DNA of 64,000 nucleotides from an uncultured Collinsella sp. (GTDB lineage Bacteria; Actinomycetota; Coriobacteriia; Coriobacteriales; Coriobacteriaceae): NCBI GenBank assembly GCA_902467875.1, contig CABQWP010000005.1, positions 1 to 64,000 of the forward strand, given 5' to 3'. Of the stretch, positions 23,846 to 33,615 are shown piece by piece. How positions within the stretch are numbered: the first letter of the stretch is position 1; each line of letters opens with the position of its first letter. The notes beneath the pieces were generated by a model that worked only from the letters and a program-made list of their open reading frames with translations, did not search any database and was not told the DNA's origin. The position numbers and the translations under genes were made by a program.

Positions 23846-25795
23846 CTAGAGCTCGCAGGCAACCTTGTAGCCATCGCCGATGGCGTCGCGGATGTTGCCG
23901 CACTTGTTGGCGTCACCCAGCACGTGGGTGGTAACGCCGGCAGCGGCAAGGTCGTCGGCAAGCTTGGTGTTGGGACGATAGCCCATGGCAAGCACCAGTG
24001 TATCGGCACCGGTGATGGTGTGGACCTCGCCGTCCTTCTCGTAACTGATGGTGTCCTCGGTGATCTCGGTCACCTTGGCCTCGGTCAGCACGTGAACGCC
24101 CTTGGAGAGCATGCGCGTGATGAGCACTGCGCGACCGGCACCGCCCTCGTTGGCGGCGAGCGTCTTGGTCATCTCGATAACGGTGACATCGCGATTGGCC
24201 GGTGAGAGGTCATTGACCAGCGGGGCCAGGTAATCTGCCGTCTCGCAGCCAACGGTGCCGCCGCCCACAATGACGATCTTCTTGCCCGGGAAAGCCTTGC
24301 CACCCAGCAGGTCGTCAGCCGTCATAACCTGCTTAAAGCCCTGCATGAAGGCCGGAGCGATGGGCTCGGTGCCATAAGCCAGGACAACCTCGTAGCCCGC
24401 GTAGTCACGCTGAATGTCCTCGGCAGTAAGCTCGGTGCCAAATACGCACTTCACGCCGGCCTCGGCCAGGCGACGATACTGATACTTGATCACGCGGGTG
24501 AGTTCCTGCTTTGCCGGCGGAACGGCTGCGATACGCATCTCGCCGCCCGGCTCGTCCTGCTTATCCACGAGCACCACGTTGTGACCGCGCTTGGCGGCAA
24601 TGAACGCCGCCTCCATGCCCGCGGGACCGGCGCCCACAACCAGTACGTTCTTGGCCTCGGTGGCAGGCTCGTAGCCAGCCTCGTCACGCTCGACATCGGG
24701 GTTGATGGTGCAGGAGATGCGCTTGCCGAACATGATGCCGTTCAGGCAGCGCAGGCAGCCGATGCAGGGACGAATCTCGTCGGCGTTACCGGCGGCCGCC
24801 TTGTTGCAGAACTCGGCATCGCACAGGTTGGCGCGGCCCATCATGCAGATATCGGCGGCACCGTCCTCGATCAGCTCCTCGGCAATCCATGCCTCGTTAA
24901 TGCGGCCGACCGTGGCAACGGGAATGTTGACATGCTTTTTGATCTCGCGCGAGCAGGCGGCGTGCGAGGCCTGCTGGGTGCCGGCGGCGGGGATCGCAGA
25001 GCCGCGCTTGATGGTGGTGCCGCCCGACACATGGATCATGTCGACGCCGGCCTTCTCCAGGCGACGCGAGACGTAGATCATGTCGTTGAGGGTCAGGCCG
25101 CCGTCGGTGTACTCGTCGCCCGAGATGCGGACGTCGATGATGAAGTCCTTGCCGCAGCGCTCACGAATCTCGGCGATGACCTCGAGCAAGAAGCGCATGC
25201 GAGCGTCGAGCGAGCCACCGTACTCGTCGGTGCGCTTGTTGTAGAGCGGAGTCAAAAAGCCGCCGAGCATACCGTGGGCGTGTGCCGCATGAACCTCGAC
25301 GCCATCGACGCCAGCCTTTTGCATACGCACGGCAGCGTCGCCAAACTGATGTGTGAGCTCGTGGATCTCGTCGACCGTGATAGGACGCGGTGCCTCGCGG
25401 GCATAGGACGGTCCCACAAAGGACGGAGCAATCAGGCGCGGCGTGCCCGGAATGTTAAAGGCCATGTAGGCGGGGTGGAAGAGCTGCGGCATGATCTTGC
25501 AGCCATACTCGTGGACGGCCGCGGCGAGCTTTTCCCAGCCGGGGATAAACGTGTCGTCGTAGCAGCACATGTCACCCGGAAGATAGGTATAGGTGGGCTC
25601 GACCGTCACGACCTCGGTGATGATGAGGCCTACGCCGCCCTTGGCGCGGGCACGGTAATGATCAACCAAGTCGTCGGTCACATAGCCATGATCGGCCAGG
25701 TTGGTGGACACCGGCGGCATAAAGACGCGGTTCTTGACCTCGGTCGTACCGACCTTGATCGGGCTAAAGAGCATCGGATAGGCGGAGGACTCCAT
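23846..25795 (-). CDS. Old-yellow-enzyme / 2,4-dienoyl-CoA reductase-type flavoprotein
   Basis: A 649-aa three-part enzyme: an FMN TIM barrel (residues 1-340; HAAHAHGMLGGFLTPLYNKR), a 4Fe-4S site (CIGCLRCLNGIMFGKRISC), and an FAD/NAD(P) domain (VVGAGPAGMEAAFIAAKRG, IVGGGTVGCETADYL). It should reduce an activated double bond with NAD(P)H; the family includes enoate reductases and bile-acid and flavonoid reductases of gut bacteria. The start at 25795 has AAAGGAAC upstream. It is monocistronic. The substrate cannot be read from sequence. Confidence 0.9.
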   Translation of the reverse strand: MESSAYPMLFSPIKVGTTEVKNRVFMPPVSTNLADHGYVTDDLVDHYRARAKGGVGLIITEVVTVEPTYTYLPGDMCCYDDTFIPGWEKLAAAVHEYGCKIMPQLFHPAYMAFNIPGTPRLIAPSFVGPSYAREAPRPITVDEIHELTHQFGDAAVRMQKAGVDGVEVHAAHAHGMLGGFLTPLYNKRTDEYGGSLDARMRFLLEVIAEIRERCGKDFIIDVRISGDEYTDGGLTLNDMIYVSRRLEKAGVDMIHVSGGTTIKRGSAIPAAGTQQASHAACSREIKKHVNIPVATVGRINEAWIAEELIEDGAADICMMGRANLCDAEFCNKAAAGNADEIRPCIGCLRCLNGIMFGKRISCTINPDVERDEAGYEPATEAKNVLVVGAGPAGMEAAFIAAKRGHNVVLVDKQDEPGGEMRIAAVPPAKQELTRVIKYQYRRLAEAGVKCVFGTELTAEDIQRDYAGYEVVLAYGTEPIAPAFMQGFKQVMTADDLLGGKAFPGKKIVIVGGGTVGCETADYLAPLVNDLSPANRDVTVIEMTKTLAANEGGAGRAVLITRMLSKGVHVLTEAKVTEITEDTISYEKDGEVHTITGADTLVLAMGYRPNTKLADDLAAAGVTTHVLGDANKCGNIRDAIGDGYKVACEL

Positions 25796-25911
25796 ACAGG
25801 GTTCCTTTCGTTTGAGCCGCTGGGCGGCAGTTGCTAACGTACCTATCGTACCAGCAACTGCACAACACCCGACCGCACGCACTCCCCTGCCTACGTATCG
25901 ACCCACAAAAA

Positions 25912-25978
25912 AGTTGCGGTGGAATACGGAGTAGATAAGGCCTTTGACAGCCAAGACAGTCCGTATTTCACCGCAACT
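25912..25978. repeat. 67-bp palindromic repeat, copy 4 (kdp left flank)
   Basis: Arms AGTTGCGGTGGAATACGGA (25912-25930) and the complementary 25960-25978. On the minus strand TTTTTTG follows, so it can terminate kdpC. It matches copy 5 at 66 of 67 positions, and similarity continues a little outside (CCCACAAAA before, GATGG after). Confidence 0.92.
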
Positions 25979-26041
25979 GATGGGCGGGGTGGAATTGAGG
26001 GCTCAGATAGTCAGTCATGCCCTCATCCGCCGCTCCTTCAC

Positions 26042-26632
26042 CTACAGCACGCCGTCCAGCATAAGGTTCACCTTGAGCACGTTGACCGTGGGCTCGCCGA
26101 ACACGCCGAGGAAACGACCCTTGGTGCACGCGGCGATGATGTCGTGCACCTCGTCCTCACTTTTGCCCGTGGCTTTGGCAAGGCGCGGGACCTGGTACTC
26201 GGCGGCATCCGGAGAAATCTCCGGGTCGAGGCCGGACCCCGAACACGTCACCAGGTCGACGGGCACAGCGTCCATATCGGCATCGGGGTTGGCGGCGCGG
26301 ATCTTCTTCACGCGCGCATCTATCAGCTGCCGATACTCCTCACTCGCCGGGGACAGGTTGGACGGGGCACCGTACGCCATGAGCTCGCCGTCTTCGCCTT
26401 CGACAATTGACACGTTCTGGATGCGGCCCCACATGTGGTCCTCATCCTCAAAGTTCTGGCCGATCAGCTCGGAGCCCACGATCTTGTCGTCGACCTTGAT
26501 GAGCGAACCGTTCGCCTGATACGGGAACGCAACTTGGGCGATGCCGGTCACGACGAGCGTATAGCCCAGACCGCAGACAACGGTAAACAGCGCGAACACG
26601 CCAAGTGCGCGCGATGCGATACCTTTGAACAT
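26042..26632 (-). CDS. kdpC: Potassium-transporting ATPase KdpC subunit
   Basis: A 196-aa accessory subunit that aids ATP binding by KdpB. One N-terminal membrane helix (residues 8-33) is followed by the conserved SELIGQNFE-, MWGRIQNVS- and GSGLDPEIS-type blocks and the C-terminal VNVLKVNLMLD. It is the last gene of the kdpFABC operon, 12 bp after kdpB. Confidence 0.95.
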   Translation of the reverse strand: MFKGIASRALGVFALFTVVCGLGYTLVVTGIAQVAFPYQANGSLIKVDDKIVGSELIGQNFEDEDHMWGRIQNVSIVEGEDGELMAYGAPSNLSPASEEYRQLIDARVKKIRAANPDADMDAVPVDLVTCSGSGLDPEISPDAAEYQVPRLAKATGKSEDEVHDIIAACTKGRFLGVFGEPTVNVLKVNLMLDGVL

Positions 26633-26644
26633 ACATACCTCCGT

Positions 26645-28705
26645 CTACATCATGCCAATGCCGAACAAGGCCAGCAGCATGTCGATAATCTTGATGAATA
26701 CGAACGGCGCCACAATACCGCCCAGGCCCCACACGAGCAGGTTGTGGGTCAGCAGCTGGCCGGACGAAAGCTCGCGGTACTTCACGCCTTTCAGGGCGGC
26801 AGGAATCAGCGCGACGATGACCAGCGCGTTGTAGATAATGGCGGACAGCACGGCAGTCAACGGGCTGGTGAGCCCCAGGATGTTGAGGGCGTCCAACCCG
26901 GGGTAGATCGGCGAGAATAGCGCCGGGATGATGGCGAAATACTTGGCGACGTCGTTGGCGACCGAGAAGGTCGTGAGCGAGCCGCGGGTCATGAGCAGTT
27001 GCTTGCCGATACGCACGATATCGATGAGTTTGGTGGGGCTGGAGTCGAGGTCGACCATGTTGCCGGCCTCCTTGGCAGCCTGGGTTCCCGTGTTCATGGC
27101 CACGGCGACGTCGGCCTGGGCCAGAGCGGGCGCGTCGTTGGTGCCATCTCCGGTCATCGCGACCAGATGGCCCTCATGCTGGAACGCGCGGATCTTATCG
27201 AGCTTGCCCTCGGGCGTCGCTTCGGCCAGGAAGTCATCCACACCGGCCTCGGCGGCGATGGCGGCGGCCGTCAGCGGATTATCACCCGTCACCATGATGG
27301 TCTTGATACCCATGCGGCGCAGATCGGCGAACTTTTCCTTCACGCCGGACTTGATGATGTCCTTAAGGTAGACGACGCCCAGCACACGTCGGTCCTTTGC
27401 CACGACCAACGGGGTGCCGCCCACCTTCGCAATGCGTTCGACGGCCTCGTCGCACTCCTTCGAAAACACTCCTCCGGCAGCCTCCACATAAGCGCGAACG
27501 GAATCGGCCGCACCCTTGCGAATCTCGCTGTCGGCGTAGTTCACACCGGACATGCGGGTCGCCGCGGTGAAGGGGATGAACTCCATGCCCTTATCCTCGA
27601 GTGTGCGGCCGCGCAGCCCAAACTGCTCCTTGGCGAGCACGACGATGGAACGGCCTTCGGGGGTCTCGTCGGCCAGCGAGGAAAGCTGGGCGGCATCGGC
27701 CAGCTCCGCGGGATCGATGCCGTCGACCGGGATGAACTCGGCGGCTTGGCGGTTACCCAGGGTGATGGTGCCGGTCTTGTCGAGCATGAGGATGTCGACG
27801 TCGCCGGCGGCCTCGATGGCGCGGCCGGACATGGCCAGCACGTTGGCCTCGTTCAGACGGCTCATGCCGGCAATGCCGATGGCGGAAAGAAGGGCGCCGA
27901 TGGTAGTAGGAGCCAGGCACACGAGCAGCGCCACGAGCGTGGTCACGGCCGTGGGGTTGTCCATGTCGTTAAGACCGACCGAGAAGCAGGAGTAACAATA
28001 CAGGGCCAGCGTGACCAGGATAAAGACGATGGAGAGGGCCACCAGGAAGATCTCCAGAGCGATCTCGTTAGGGGTCTTCTTGCGCGCGGCACCCTCGACC
28101 ATCGCGATCATCTTGTCCAGAAAGCTCTGGCCGGGCTCACTGGAGATCTTGACGATGAGCCAGTCGGACAGCACCGTGGTACCGCCGGTAACGGCAGAGC
28201 GGTCGCCGCCGGCCTCGCGGACCACGGGGGCGGACTCGCCGGTGATGGCGGACTCGTCAACGGAAGCAGCGCCCTCGATGACGTCGCCGTCGCCGGGAAT
28301 CTGCTCGCCGGCGCGCACGATCACCAGGTCGCCGCGCGTGAGCTCGGTGCCGGGAACGACGGTGAAGTGCTCCTTGTCCTCAACGGACTCGATGCGATGG
28401 GCCTCGACATCCTTCTTGGCCGCACGCAGGGAATCGGCCTGGGCCTTACCGCGGCCCTCGGCAAGCGCCTCGGCGAAGTTCGAGAACAGGTCGGTAAGCC
28501 ACAGGATGACCGCGATGGCGACCACATAGTAGGTGGGCACACCCGCGTCCTGCACACCGAAAATGGAAGCGACGGCCAGGACGGAGGTCATGACGGCGGA
28601 AAGCCACACCAGGAACATGACCGGGTTTTGAATCTGGACGCGAGGATCCAGCTTGGCAAACGAGTCGCGGACCGCGCGGCCCATCATGTCTTTTTGCATA
28701 GTCAT
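26645..28705 (-). CDS. kdpB: Potassium-transporting P-type ATPase KdpB subunit
   Basis: A 686-aa catalytic subunit. The phosphorylation motif MLDKTGTIT, the actuator motif TGESAPV, and the hinge TGDGTNDAPALAQADVAVAM are intact, with about seven membrane helices. The start at 28705 (MTMQKD) is chosen because GGAGG lies 10 bp upstream; it is 16 bp past the kdpA stop. Confidence 0.97.
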   Translation of the reverse strand: MTMQKDMMGRAVRDSFAKLDPRVQIQNPVMFLVWLSAVMTSVLAVASIFGVQDAGVPTYYVVAIAVILWLTDLFSNFAEALAEGRGKAQADSLRAAKKDVEAHRIESVEDKEHFTVVPGTELTRGDLVIVRAGEQIPGDGDVIEGAASVDESAITGESAPVVREAGGDRSAVTGGTTVLSDWLIVKISSEPGQSFLDKMIAMVEGAARKKTPNEIALEIFLVALSIVFILVTLALYCYSCFSVGLNDMDNPTAVTTLVALLVCLAPTTIGALLSAIGIAGMSRLNEANVLAMSGRAIEAAGDVDILMLDKTGTITLGNRQAAEFIPVDGIDPAELADAAQLSSLADETPEGRSIVVLAKEQFGLRGRTLEDKGMEFIPFTAATRMSGVNYADSEIRKGAADSVRAYVEAAGGVFSKECDEAVERIAKVGGTPLVVAKDRRVLGVVYLKDIIKSGVKEKFADLRRMGIKTIMVTGDNPLTAAAIAAEAGVDDFLAEATPEGKLDKIRAFQHEGHLVAMTGDGTNDAPALAQADVAVAMNTGTQAAKEAGNMVDLDSSPTKLIDIVRIGKQLLMTRGSLTTFSVANDVAKYFAIIPALFSPIYPGLDALNILGLTSPLTAVLSAIIYNALVIVALIPAALKGVKYRELSSGQLLTHNLLVWGLGGIVAPFVFIKIIDMLLALFGIGMM

Positions 28706-28721
28706 AAATCTGCGCCCTCCT

Positions 28722-30545
28722 TTACGCAATCATCTGGAAGAACTCGGCAACGGGGCCAAGCGCCAGGGCCGGGAAGAAGCTCAGGGCACCGATCAGCAGA
28801 ACGATGAACACGAGCAGGAATACGAACATGCCGTTGGTGGTAGACAGGGTACCGGCGCTCTCGGCGACCTTGCCCTTCTTGGCCAGCGAGCCGGCGATAG
28901 CCAGCGTACCGATGATGGGCATGAAGCGGGCGAACAGCATCTCGAGGCCGAGCATGACGTTGATCCAGGGAATGTTGCAGTTCATGCCTGCAAACGCCGA
29001 GCCGTTGTTGCCGCCGCATGAGGTGAAGGCATACAGCGCCTCGGAGAAGCCGTGCGCGCCACCATTGTTGAGCTGGTCGGCAAGACCGGGCACCATGCAG
29101 GCGATGGCCGAGCACACCAGAATGGCAAACGGAGTTGCCAAGCACAGGACAACTGCCCAGCGCATCTCGCCCGGCTCGATCTTCTTGCCCAGGAACTCAG
29201 GCGTGCGTCCGACCATGAGGCCGGCGATGAACACTGTGAGGATGGCGAAGCCGATCATGCCGTACAGGCCGCAGCCCACGCCGCCGAAGACGACCTCGCC
29301 CAGAGCAATCTGGAGCATCTGGACAAAACCGCCCAGCGGGGTGTAGGAGTCGTGCATGGAGTTAACCGAGCCGTTGGAAGCAGCCGTCGTGAAAGCGGAC
29401 CAGGTAGAAGATGAGGCGATACCGAAACGGCTCTCCTTGCCCTCCATGTTGCCGCCGGCCTGGCCGTCGGTCATCTCGATATTGACCGCTCCGCCATCGG
29501 CCAGCTGCGGGGTGCCCGCATGCTCGTTGACGGCGATGATGCCGGTGAAGATCACCAGCAGGATGAACATGGCGGCAAAGATGGCCTTGCCCTGCTTGGT
29601 GTTCTTGACGCCGATACCGAAGGCGAAGCAACAGGCGGCCGGGATCAGCAGCAGGCTGGTCATCTCGATGATGTTGGTGAAGGCACTGGGGTTCTCATAC
29701 GGATGGGCGGAGTTCACGCCGAAGAAGCCGCCGCCGTTGGTGCCGGACTGCTTGATGGCGACCTGAGGAGCCGCGGGACCCTGGGGCAGGAACTGCTCGG
29801 TGACCACGCGCGCGCCCTCGACAACCTTGCCGTCGACCTTGACCGTGTCGCCCTCAATCTGGGCGCCGTCGATGACGCTCCAGCCGCCGTCTGCATTAGG
29901 CTGAACAGCGACGGGTTCTACGAGCTCAGCCTTCTGAGCCGGCTGGAAGTTGGAGATGACGCCACCGGCAGCCAGGCAGATGCCGAACACGAGGTTCAGT
30001 GGGATGAGCACATACAGGACGGTGCGGGTGAGGTCAACCCAGAAGGAACCCAGACCCTGCTCCTTGACCTGACGGAAGCCGCGGATCAGCGCGAACATGA
30101 CCGCGATACCGGTGCCAGCGGAAACGAAGTTCTGCACGGTGAGGCCCATGAACTGCACAAGGTAGGACAGGGTGGTCTCACCGGAGTAGGACTGCCAGTT
30201 GGTGTTGGTTATGAAGGAAGCAGCCGTATTGAACGACAGGTCCCATGACACACCCGGCAGGTGCTGGGGATTGCCCGGCAAGAAGGACTGAAGCGTCTGG
30301 AGTGCCACAAGAACCACGAGGCCGATCCCCGAAAAGACCAGCACGCTCGCCAGATAGCGCCTACACCCCATCTGCTCTGCCGCGTCGATGCGAAGCAGAC
30401 GATAGACGCCACGCTCCACAGGAGCAATCACAGACGACAGGAACGTATGCTCACCATCCATGATATGGGCCATGAACCGACCGAGCGGAACGGCCAGGAC
30501 GATGAGCACGGCAAAGTACAAGATGTACTGAATCGCAGCGTCCAT
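28722..30545 (-). CDS. kdpA: Potassium-transporting ATPase KdpA subunit
   Basis: A 607-aa channel-like subunit that selects K+. It has about ten membrane helices and the repeated selectivity loops (TNTNWQSYSGE, GTNGGGFFGVNSAHPYENP, SVNSMHDSYTPLGG, CGGNNGSAFAG). It starts 4 bp after kdpF. An insert of about 45 residues with Glu/Asp-rich sequence lies near residue 220. Confidence 0.97.
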   Translation of the reverse strand: MDAAIQYILYFAVLIVLAVPLGRFMAHIMDGEHTFLSSVIAPVERGVYRLLRIDAAEQMGCRRYLASVLVFSGIGLVVLVALQTLQSFLPGNPQHLPGVSWDLSFNTAASFITNTNWQSYSGETTLSYLVQFMGLTVQNFVSAGTGIAVMFALIRGFRQVKEQGLGSFWVDLTRTVLYVLIPLNLVFGICLAAGGVISNFQPAQKAELVEPVAVQPNADGGWSVIDGAQIEGDTVKVDGKVVEGARVVTEQFLPQGPAAPQVAIKQSGTNGGGFFGVNSAHPYENPSAFTNIIEMTSLLLIPAACCFAFGIGVKNTKQGKAIFAAMFILLVIFTGIIAVNEHAGTPQLADGGAVNIEMTDGQAGGNMEGKESRFGIASSSTWSAFTTAASNGSVNSMHDSYTPLGGFVQMLQIALGEVVFGGVGCGLYGMIGFAILTVFIAGLMVGRTPEFLGKKIEPGEMRWAVVLCLATPFAILVCSAIACMVPGLADQLNNGGAHGFSEALYAFTSCGGNNGSAFAGMNCNIPWINVMLGLEMLFARFMPIIGTLAIAGSLAKKGKVAESAGTLSTTNGMFVFLLVFIVLLIGALSFFPALALGPVAEFFQMIA

Positions 30546-30548
30546 AGT

Positions 30549-30635
30549 TTACGAATCACTCCTCATCAGAATGTAGATGTAATAGATAAGGAGTCCAATG
30601 CAGACGACTCCGATGATGGGAATGAGGATGTCCAT
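30549..30635 (-). CDS. kdpF: KdpF small membrane subunit
   Basis: A 28-aa peptide, MDILIPIIGVVCIGLLIYYI followed by a short tail ending RSDS, is encoded just before kdpA. It is one hydrophobic helix, as in KdpF, which stabilises the Kdp complex. GAAAGGGG lies 7 bp before the ATG. Position, size and hydrophobicity support the call. Confidence 0.88.
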   Translation of the reverse strand: MDILIPIIGVVCIGLLIYYIYILMRSDS

Positions 30636-30750
30636 TTACCGCCCCTTTCACGCGCGGTCCGATGTCTCGGACGCCTACCCTCGCAAGCGTCTGGGGACAG
30701 TAAACGCTTCTAGGGATTAAAGAGGCGTGAGGGCCGGGGCTCACGACCTT

Positions 30751-30768
30751 AAGATGCCGTAAAGATGC
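30751..30768 (+). promoter_or_regulatory. Direct repeat AAGATGC x2 in the kdpF-kdpD divergent region
   Basis: AAGATGC occurs at 30751-30757 and 30762-30768, 11 bp apart, between the divergent kdpF and kdpD genes. This spacing suits an OmpR-type regulator such as KdpE. Confidence 0.4.
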
Positions 30769-30879
30769 AGGTAGAAAGCACTATTGCGGCTGCAGTGCGC
30801 CTATACTCGACCTCGCGAGCATACAGTGGCGTCCTCGCCGCGTATGCACGCATGGACAACGCTTCAGAAAGGCTACGCT

Positions 30880-33615
30880 ATGCAGCGCGACGCATCGGAC
30901 ACTCGCGTCAATCCAGACCTCATCCTCAAGGCAATTGAGAAAGGCGAGGTCGCCGATGACGCTCGAACCAGCCGGGGACACCTCAAGATTTTCTTTGGCT
31001 ACGCTGCTGGCGCAGGCAAAACCTATGCGATGCTTCAAGCCGCCCACGCCGCCAAGCGGCGGGGTGTCGACGTCGTCGCGGGATACATCGAGCCGCACGA
31101 ACGTCCGGCAACTGCCCATCTTGCACAAGGGCTTGAGAACGTGCCCTGTAAACTCATCGAGCACAACGGCATTACGCTCAGCGAGTTCGATCTAGATGCG
31201 GCTATCGAACGCGCCCCTCAGCTCATCCTTGTCGACGAGCTCGCCCATACGAATGCGCCGGGGTCTCGCCACGACAAACGCTATCAAGACGTCGAGGAAC
31301 TTCTACATGCGGGCATCGACGTCTATACGACCGTAAACGTTCAGCATATCGAGAGCCTAAACGACATGGTTGCATCCATCACCGGCGTTGTCGTGAGCGA
31401 ACGAATCCCCGACCGTATCTTCGATGATGCCGACCAGGTCGAGCTCGTCGACATAGAGCCCGAAGACCTACTTGAGCGCCTTCGCGCCGGCCTCGTCTAC
31501 CGTCCCGCACAAGCCGACCGAGCGCAACAGCATTTTTTTACCGTCGAGAACCTCACCGCACTCCGAGAAATCGCGCTGCGCCGCTGCGCCGATCGCACCG
31601 GTCACCTCACAGACGCCGCACGCGTGCTGGGAAACCGTGACTACTACACCAAGGAGCGTATCTTGGTCTGTGTCTCCCCGGCGCCGACCAATCCCCGCAT
31701 CGTCCGTGCCGCCGCACGCATGGCGAAAGCGTTTCGCAGCGAGCTCGTCGCCCTGTTCGTAGAGAGCCCGCGCACGCAAGCCATGAGCGATGATGAGCGC
31801 GCCAAGCTTGCAGCCAATATCGCCCTAGCCGAGCAGCTCGGAGCACATATGGAAACCGTCTATGGCGACGACGTCGCGTTTCAGATCTCCGAGTTCGCGC
31901 GCCTGTCGGGTATTTCGAAGATCGTCATGGGACGCACGGGCGAGCACAGCAGCGTCCGTCAGGCCCTCTTTGGCCGCAAATCTCTCGTAGAACAGCTCAT
32001 AGCATTCGCCCCGAACCTCGACATTTACATCATTCCAGACCAGTCGACTCCGCCCTCCCGGCCCAAAGGACGCCGGCATGCGCTCGCCCTGCAGCCGCCC
32101 AGCAGCCGAAACGTGCTTCGCACGCTGGCCCTCTCTCTTGTCGCCACGGCGATCGGCACGGCTTTCCGCCATCTGGGATTTGCCGATTCCAGCATCATAT
32201 CCCTCTATATCCTCACGGCCCTGCTGACCGCCGTCACCACGACGGGGCGTATCTGCACGATCGTATCAAGCGTGCTCTCTGTAGTGCTTTACAACTTCTG
32301 CTTCGTCACGCCTCTGTTTTCGCTCGCCAGCTACGACCGAAGCTATCTGGTCACGTTCGGCATCATGTTCGCTACCGCTATGGTCGCCGGCGAGTTAACT
32401 GCGCGCATCGCCGACAACGCCCGTACCTCCGCCGAGAACGCATTCAAAACGCGCGTACTCCTCGAAACGAACCAGCTCTTGCAGCAAGCCCATAGCGCGG
32501 AGGAGTGCGCCCGCGTCGCCATGAACCAACTCGTCAAACTGCTAAAACTCGACGTGGTCTTCTACACCGCCGAACACGGCACGCTCGGCAAAGCGCTCTA
32601 TGAGTCCGCTGGCACCGAAAACCGATCCGCGTCGCTGCTCACCGACTACGAGCGCGCCGTTGCAACCTGGACCTACACCAACAACAAGCGCGCGGGCGCA
32701 AGCACGCGGACCCTGCCTGAGGCACACTGTCTCTACCTCGCGGTTCGCACCGGCGACAAGGTATTCGGTGTCATCGGCATCGCCCTGGAGGGGCGCGAGA
32801 TCGAAGCCTTCGAGCATTCGATCGTCCTATCTATCGTAGGTGAATGCGCCTTGGCGCTCGAAAGCGACCGGGCGGCGCAAGAGCGCGAAGAGGCTGCGGT
32901 CTTGGCGAAAAACGAGCAGCTGCGCGCCAACCTTTTGCGCTCCATCGGCCACGATTTGAGGACACCCCTCACGGCTATATCCGGATCTGCGGCAATCCTT
33001 CGGAAGAGCGACGAGAAGCTCAGCCTCGAACAGCGCTGCGATCTTGCCGATGCCATCTACGACGACTCCCTCTGGCTTATCGATACCGTGGAAAACCTCC
33101 TCGCCATCACACGCGTCGAGGACGGCACCATTCGCCTCAACTTAACATCCGAGCTCATCGACGAGGTCATCGAGGCCGCCCTCAGCCATGTCGCCCAAGC
33201 ATCGCATGGACGTGCCGTCACCATCGAGCACACTGACGACATCCTGCTGGTACGCATCGACGTCCATCTCATCATGCAGGTGCTTACGAATCTCATCATG
33301 AACGCCTTCAAATACACGCCCGAGGACTCGACTGTCACCATCAGCGCACGTCGCGAGGGTGCGTTCGTCGTGGTGGACGTCGCAGACGATGGGCCGGGTG
33401 TGGCAGACTGCGACAAACCTCATATCTTTGAGCGCTTCTTCACCTCAAACAATACGCGGCCCGTGGATTCGCGTCGAAGCATCGGCCTTGGGCTGTCGCT
33501 CTGCCGCTCCATCGTGGAGGCGCATGGCGGCGTCATCGAAGTTCGCGACAACCACCCCCATGGGGCCGTCTTCCGTTTTACCCTGCCCGCCGAGGAGATC
33601 GAGATTCATGAATAA
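30880..33615 (+). CDS. kdpD: Sensor histidine kinase KdpD
   Basis: A 911-aa kinase that senses K+ limitation. Order: KdpD domain with Walker A AAGAGKTYAML and Walker B LILVDELAHTNAPGSRH, a universal-stress-type domain (RILVCVSPAPTNPRIVRAA), four membrane helices (about 415-505), a GAF-like domain, the HisKA box (SIGHDLRTPLTAI) and an ATPase domain (NAFKYTPEDSTV, DDGPGV, GLGLSL). The start at 30880 has GAAAGG upstream. It overlaps kdpE by 8 bp. The operon diverges from kdpFABC. Confidence 0.95.
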   Translation: MQRDASDTRVNPDLILKAIEKGEVADDARTSRGHLKIFFGYAAGAGKTYAMLQAAHAAKRRGVDVVAGYIEPHERPATAHLAQGLENVPCKLIEHNGITLSEFDLDAAIERAPQLILVDELAHTNAPGSRHDKRYQDVEELLHAGIDVYTTVNVQHIESLNDMVASITGVVVSERIPDRIFDDADQVELVDIEPEDLLERLRAGLVYRPAQADRAQQHFFTVENLTALREIALRRCADRTGHLTDAARVLGNRDYYTKERILVCVSPAPTNPRIVRAAARMAKAFRSELVALFVESPRTQAMSDDERAKLAANIALAEQLGAHMETVYGDDVAFQISEFARLSGISKIVMGRTGEHSSVRQALFGRKSLVEQLIAFAPNLDIYIIPDQSTPPSRPKGRRHALALQPPSSRNVLRTLALSLVATAIGTAFRHLGFADSSIISLYILTALLTAVTTTGRICTIVSSVLSVVLYNFCFVTPLFSLASYDRSYLVTFGIMFATAMVAGELTARIADNARTSAENAFKTRVLLETNQLLQQAHSAEECARVAMNQLVKLLKLDVVFYTAEHGTLGKALYESAGTENRSASLLTDYERAVATWTYTNNKRAGASTRTLPEAHCLYLAVRTGDKVFGVIGIALEGREIEAFEHSIVLSIVGECALALESDRAAQEREEAAVLAKNEQLRANLLRSIGHDLRTPLTAISGSAAILRKSDEKLSLEQRCDLADAIYDDSLWLIDTVENLLAITRVEDGTIRLNLTSELIDEVIEAALSHVAQASHGRAVTIEHTDDILLVRIDVHLIMQVLTNLIMNAFKYTPEDSTVTISARREGAFVVVDVADDGPGVADCDKPHIFERFFTSNNTRPVDSRRSIGLGLSLCRSIVEAHGGVIEVRDNHPHGAVFRFTLPAEEIEIHE

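Noticed and set aside
25796..25954. Upstream extension of the flavoenzyme starting inside repeat copy 4
   Set aside because: The ATG inside the 67-bp repeat gives a similar N-terminal peptide also at copy 5, showing it comes from the repeat and not from the enzyme; the start at 25795 has a good ribosome site.
26999..28807. Plus-strand open frame of 602 codons opposite kdpB
   Set aside because: Shadow of kdpB, whose P-type ATPase motifs are complete on the minus strand.
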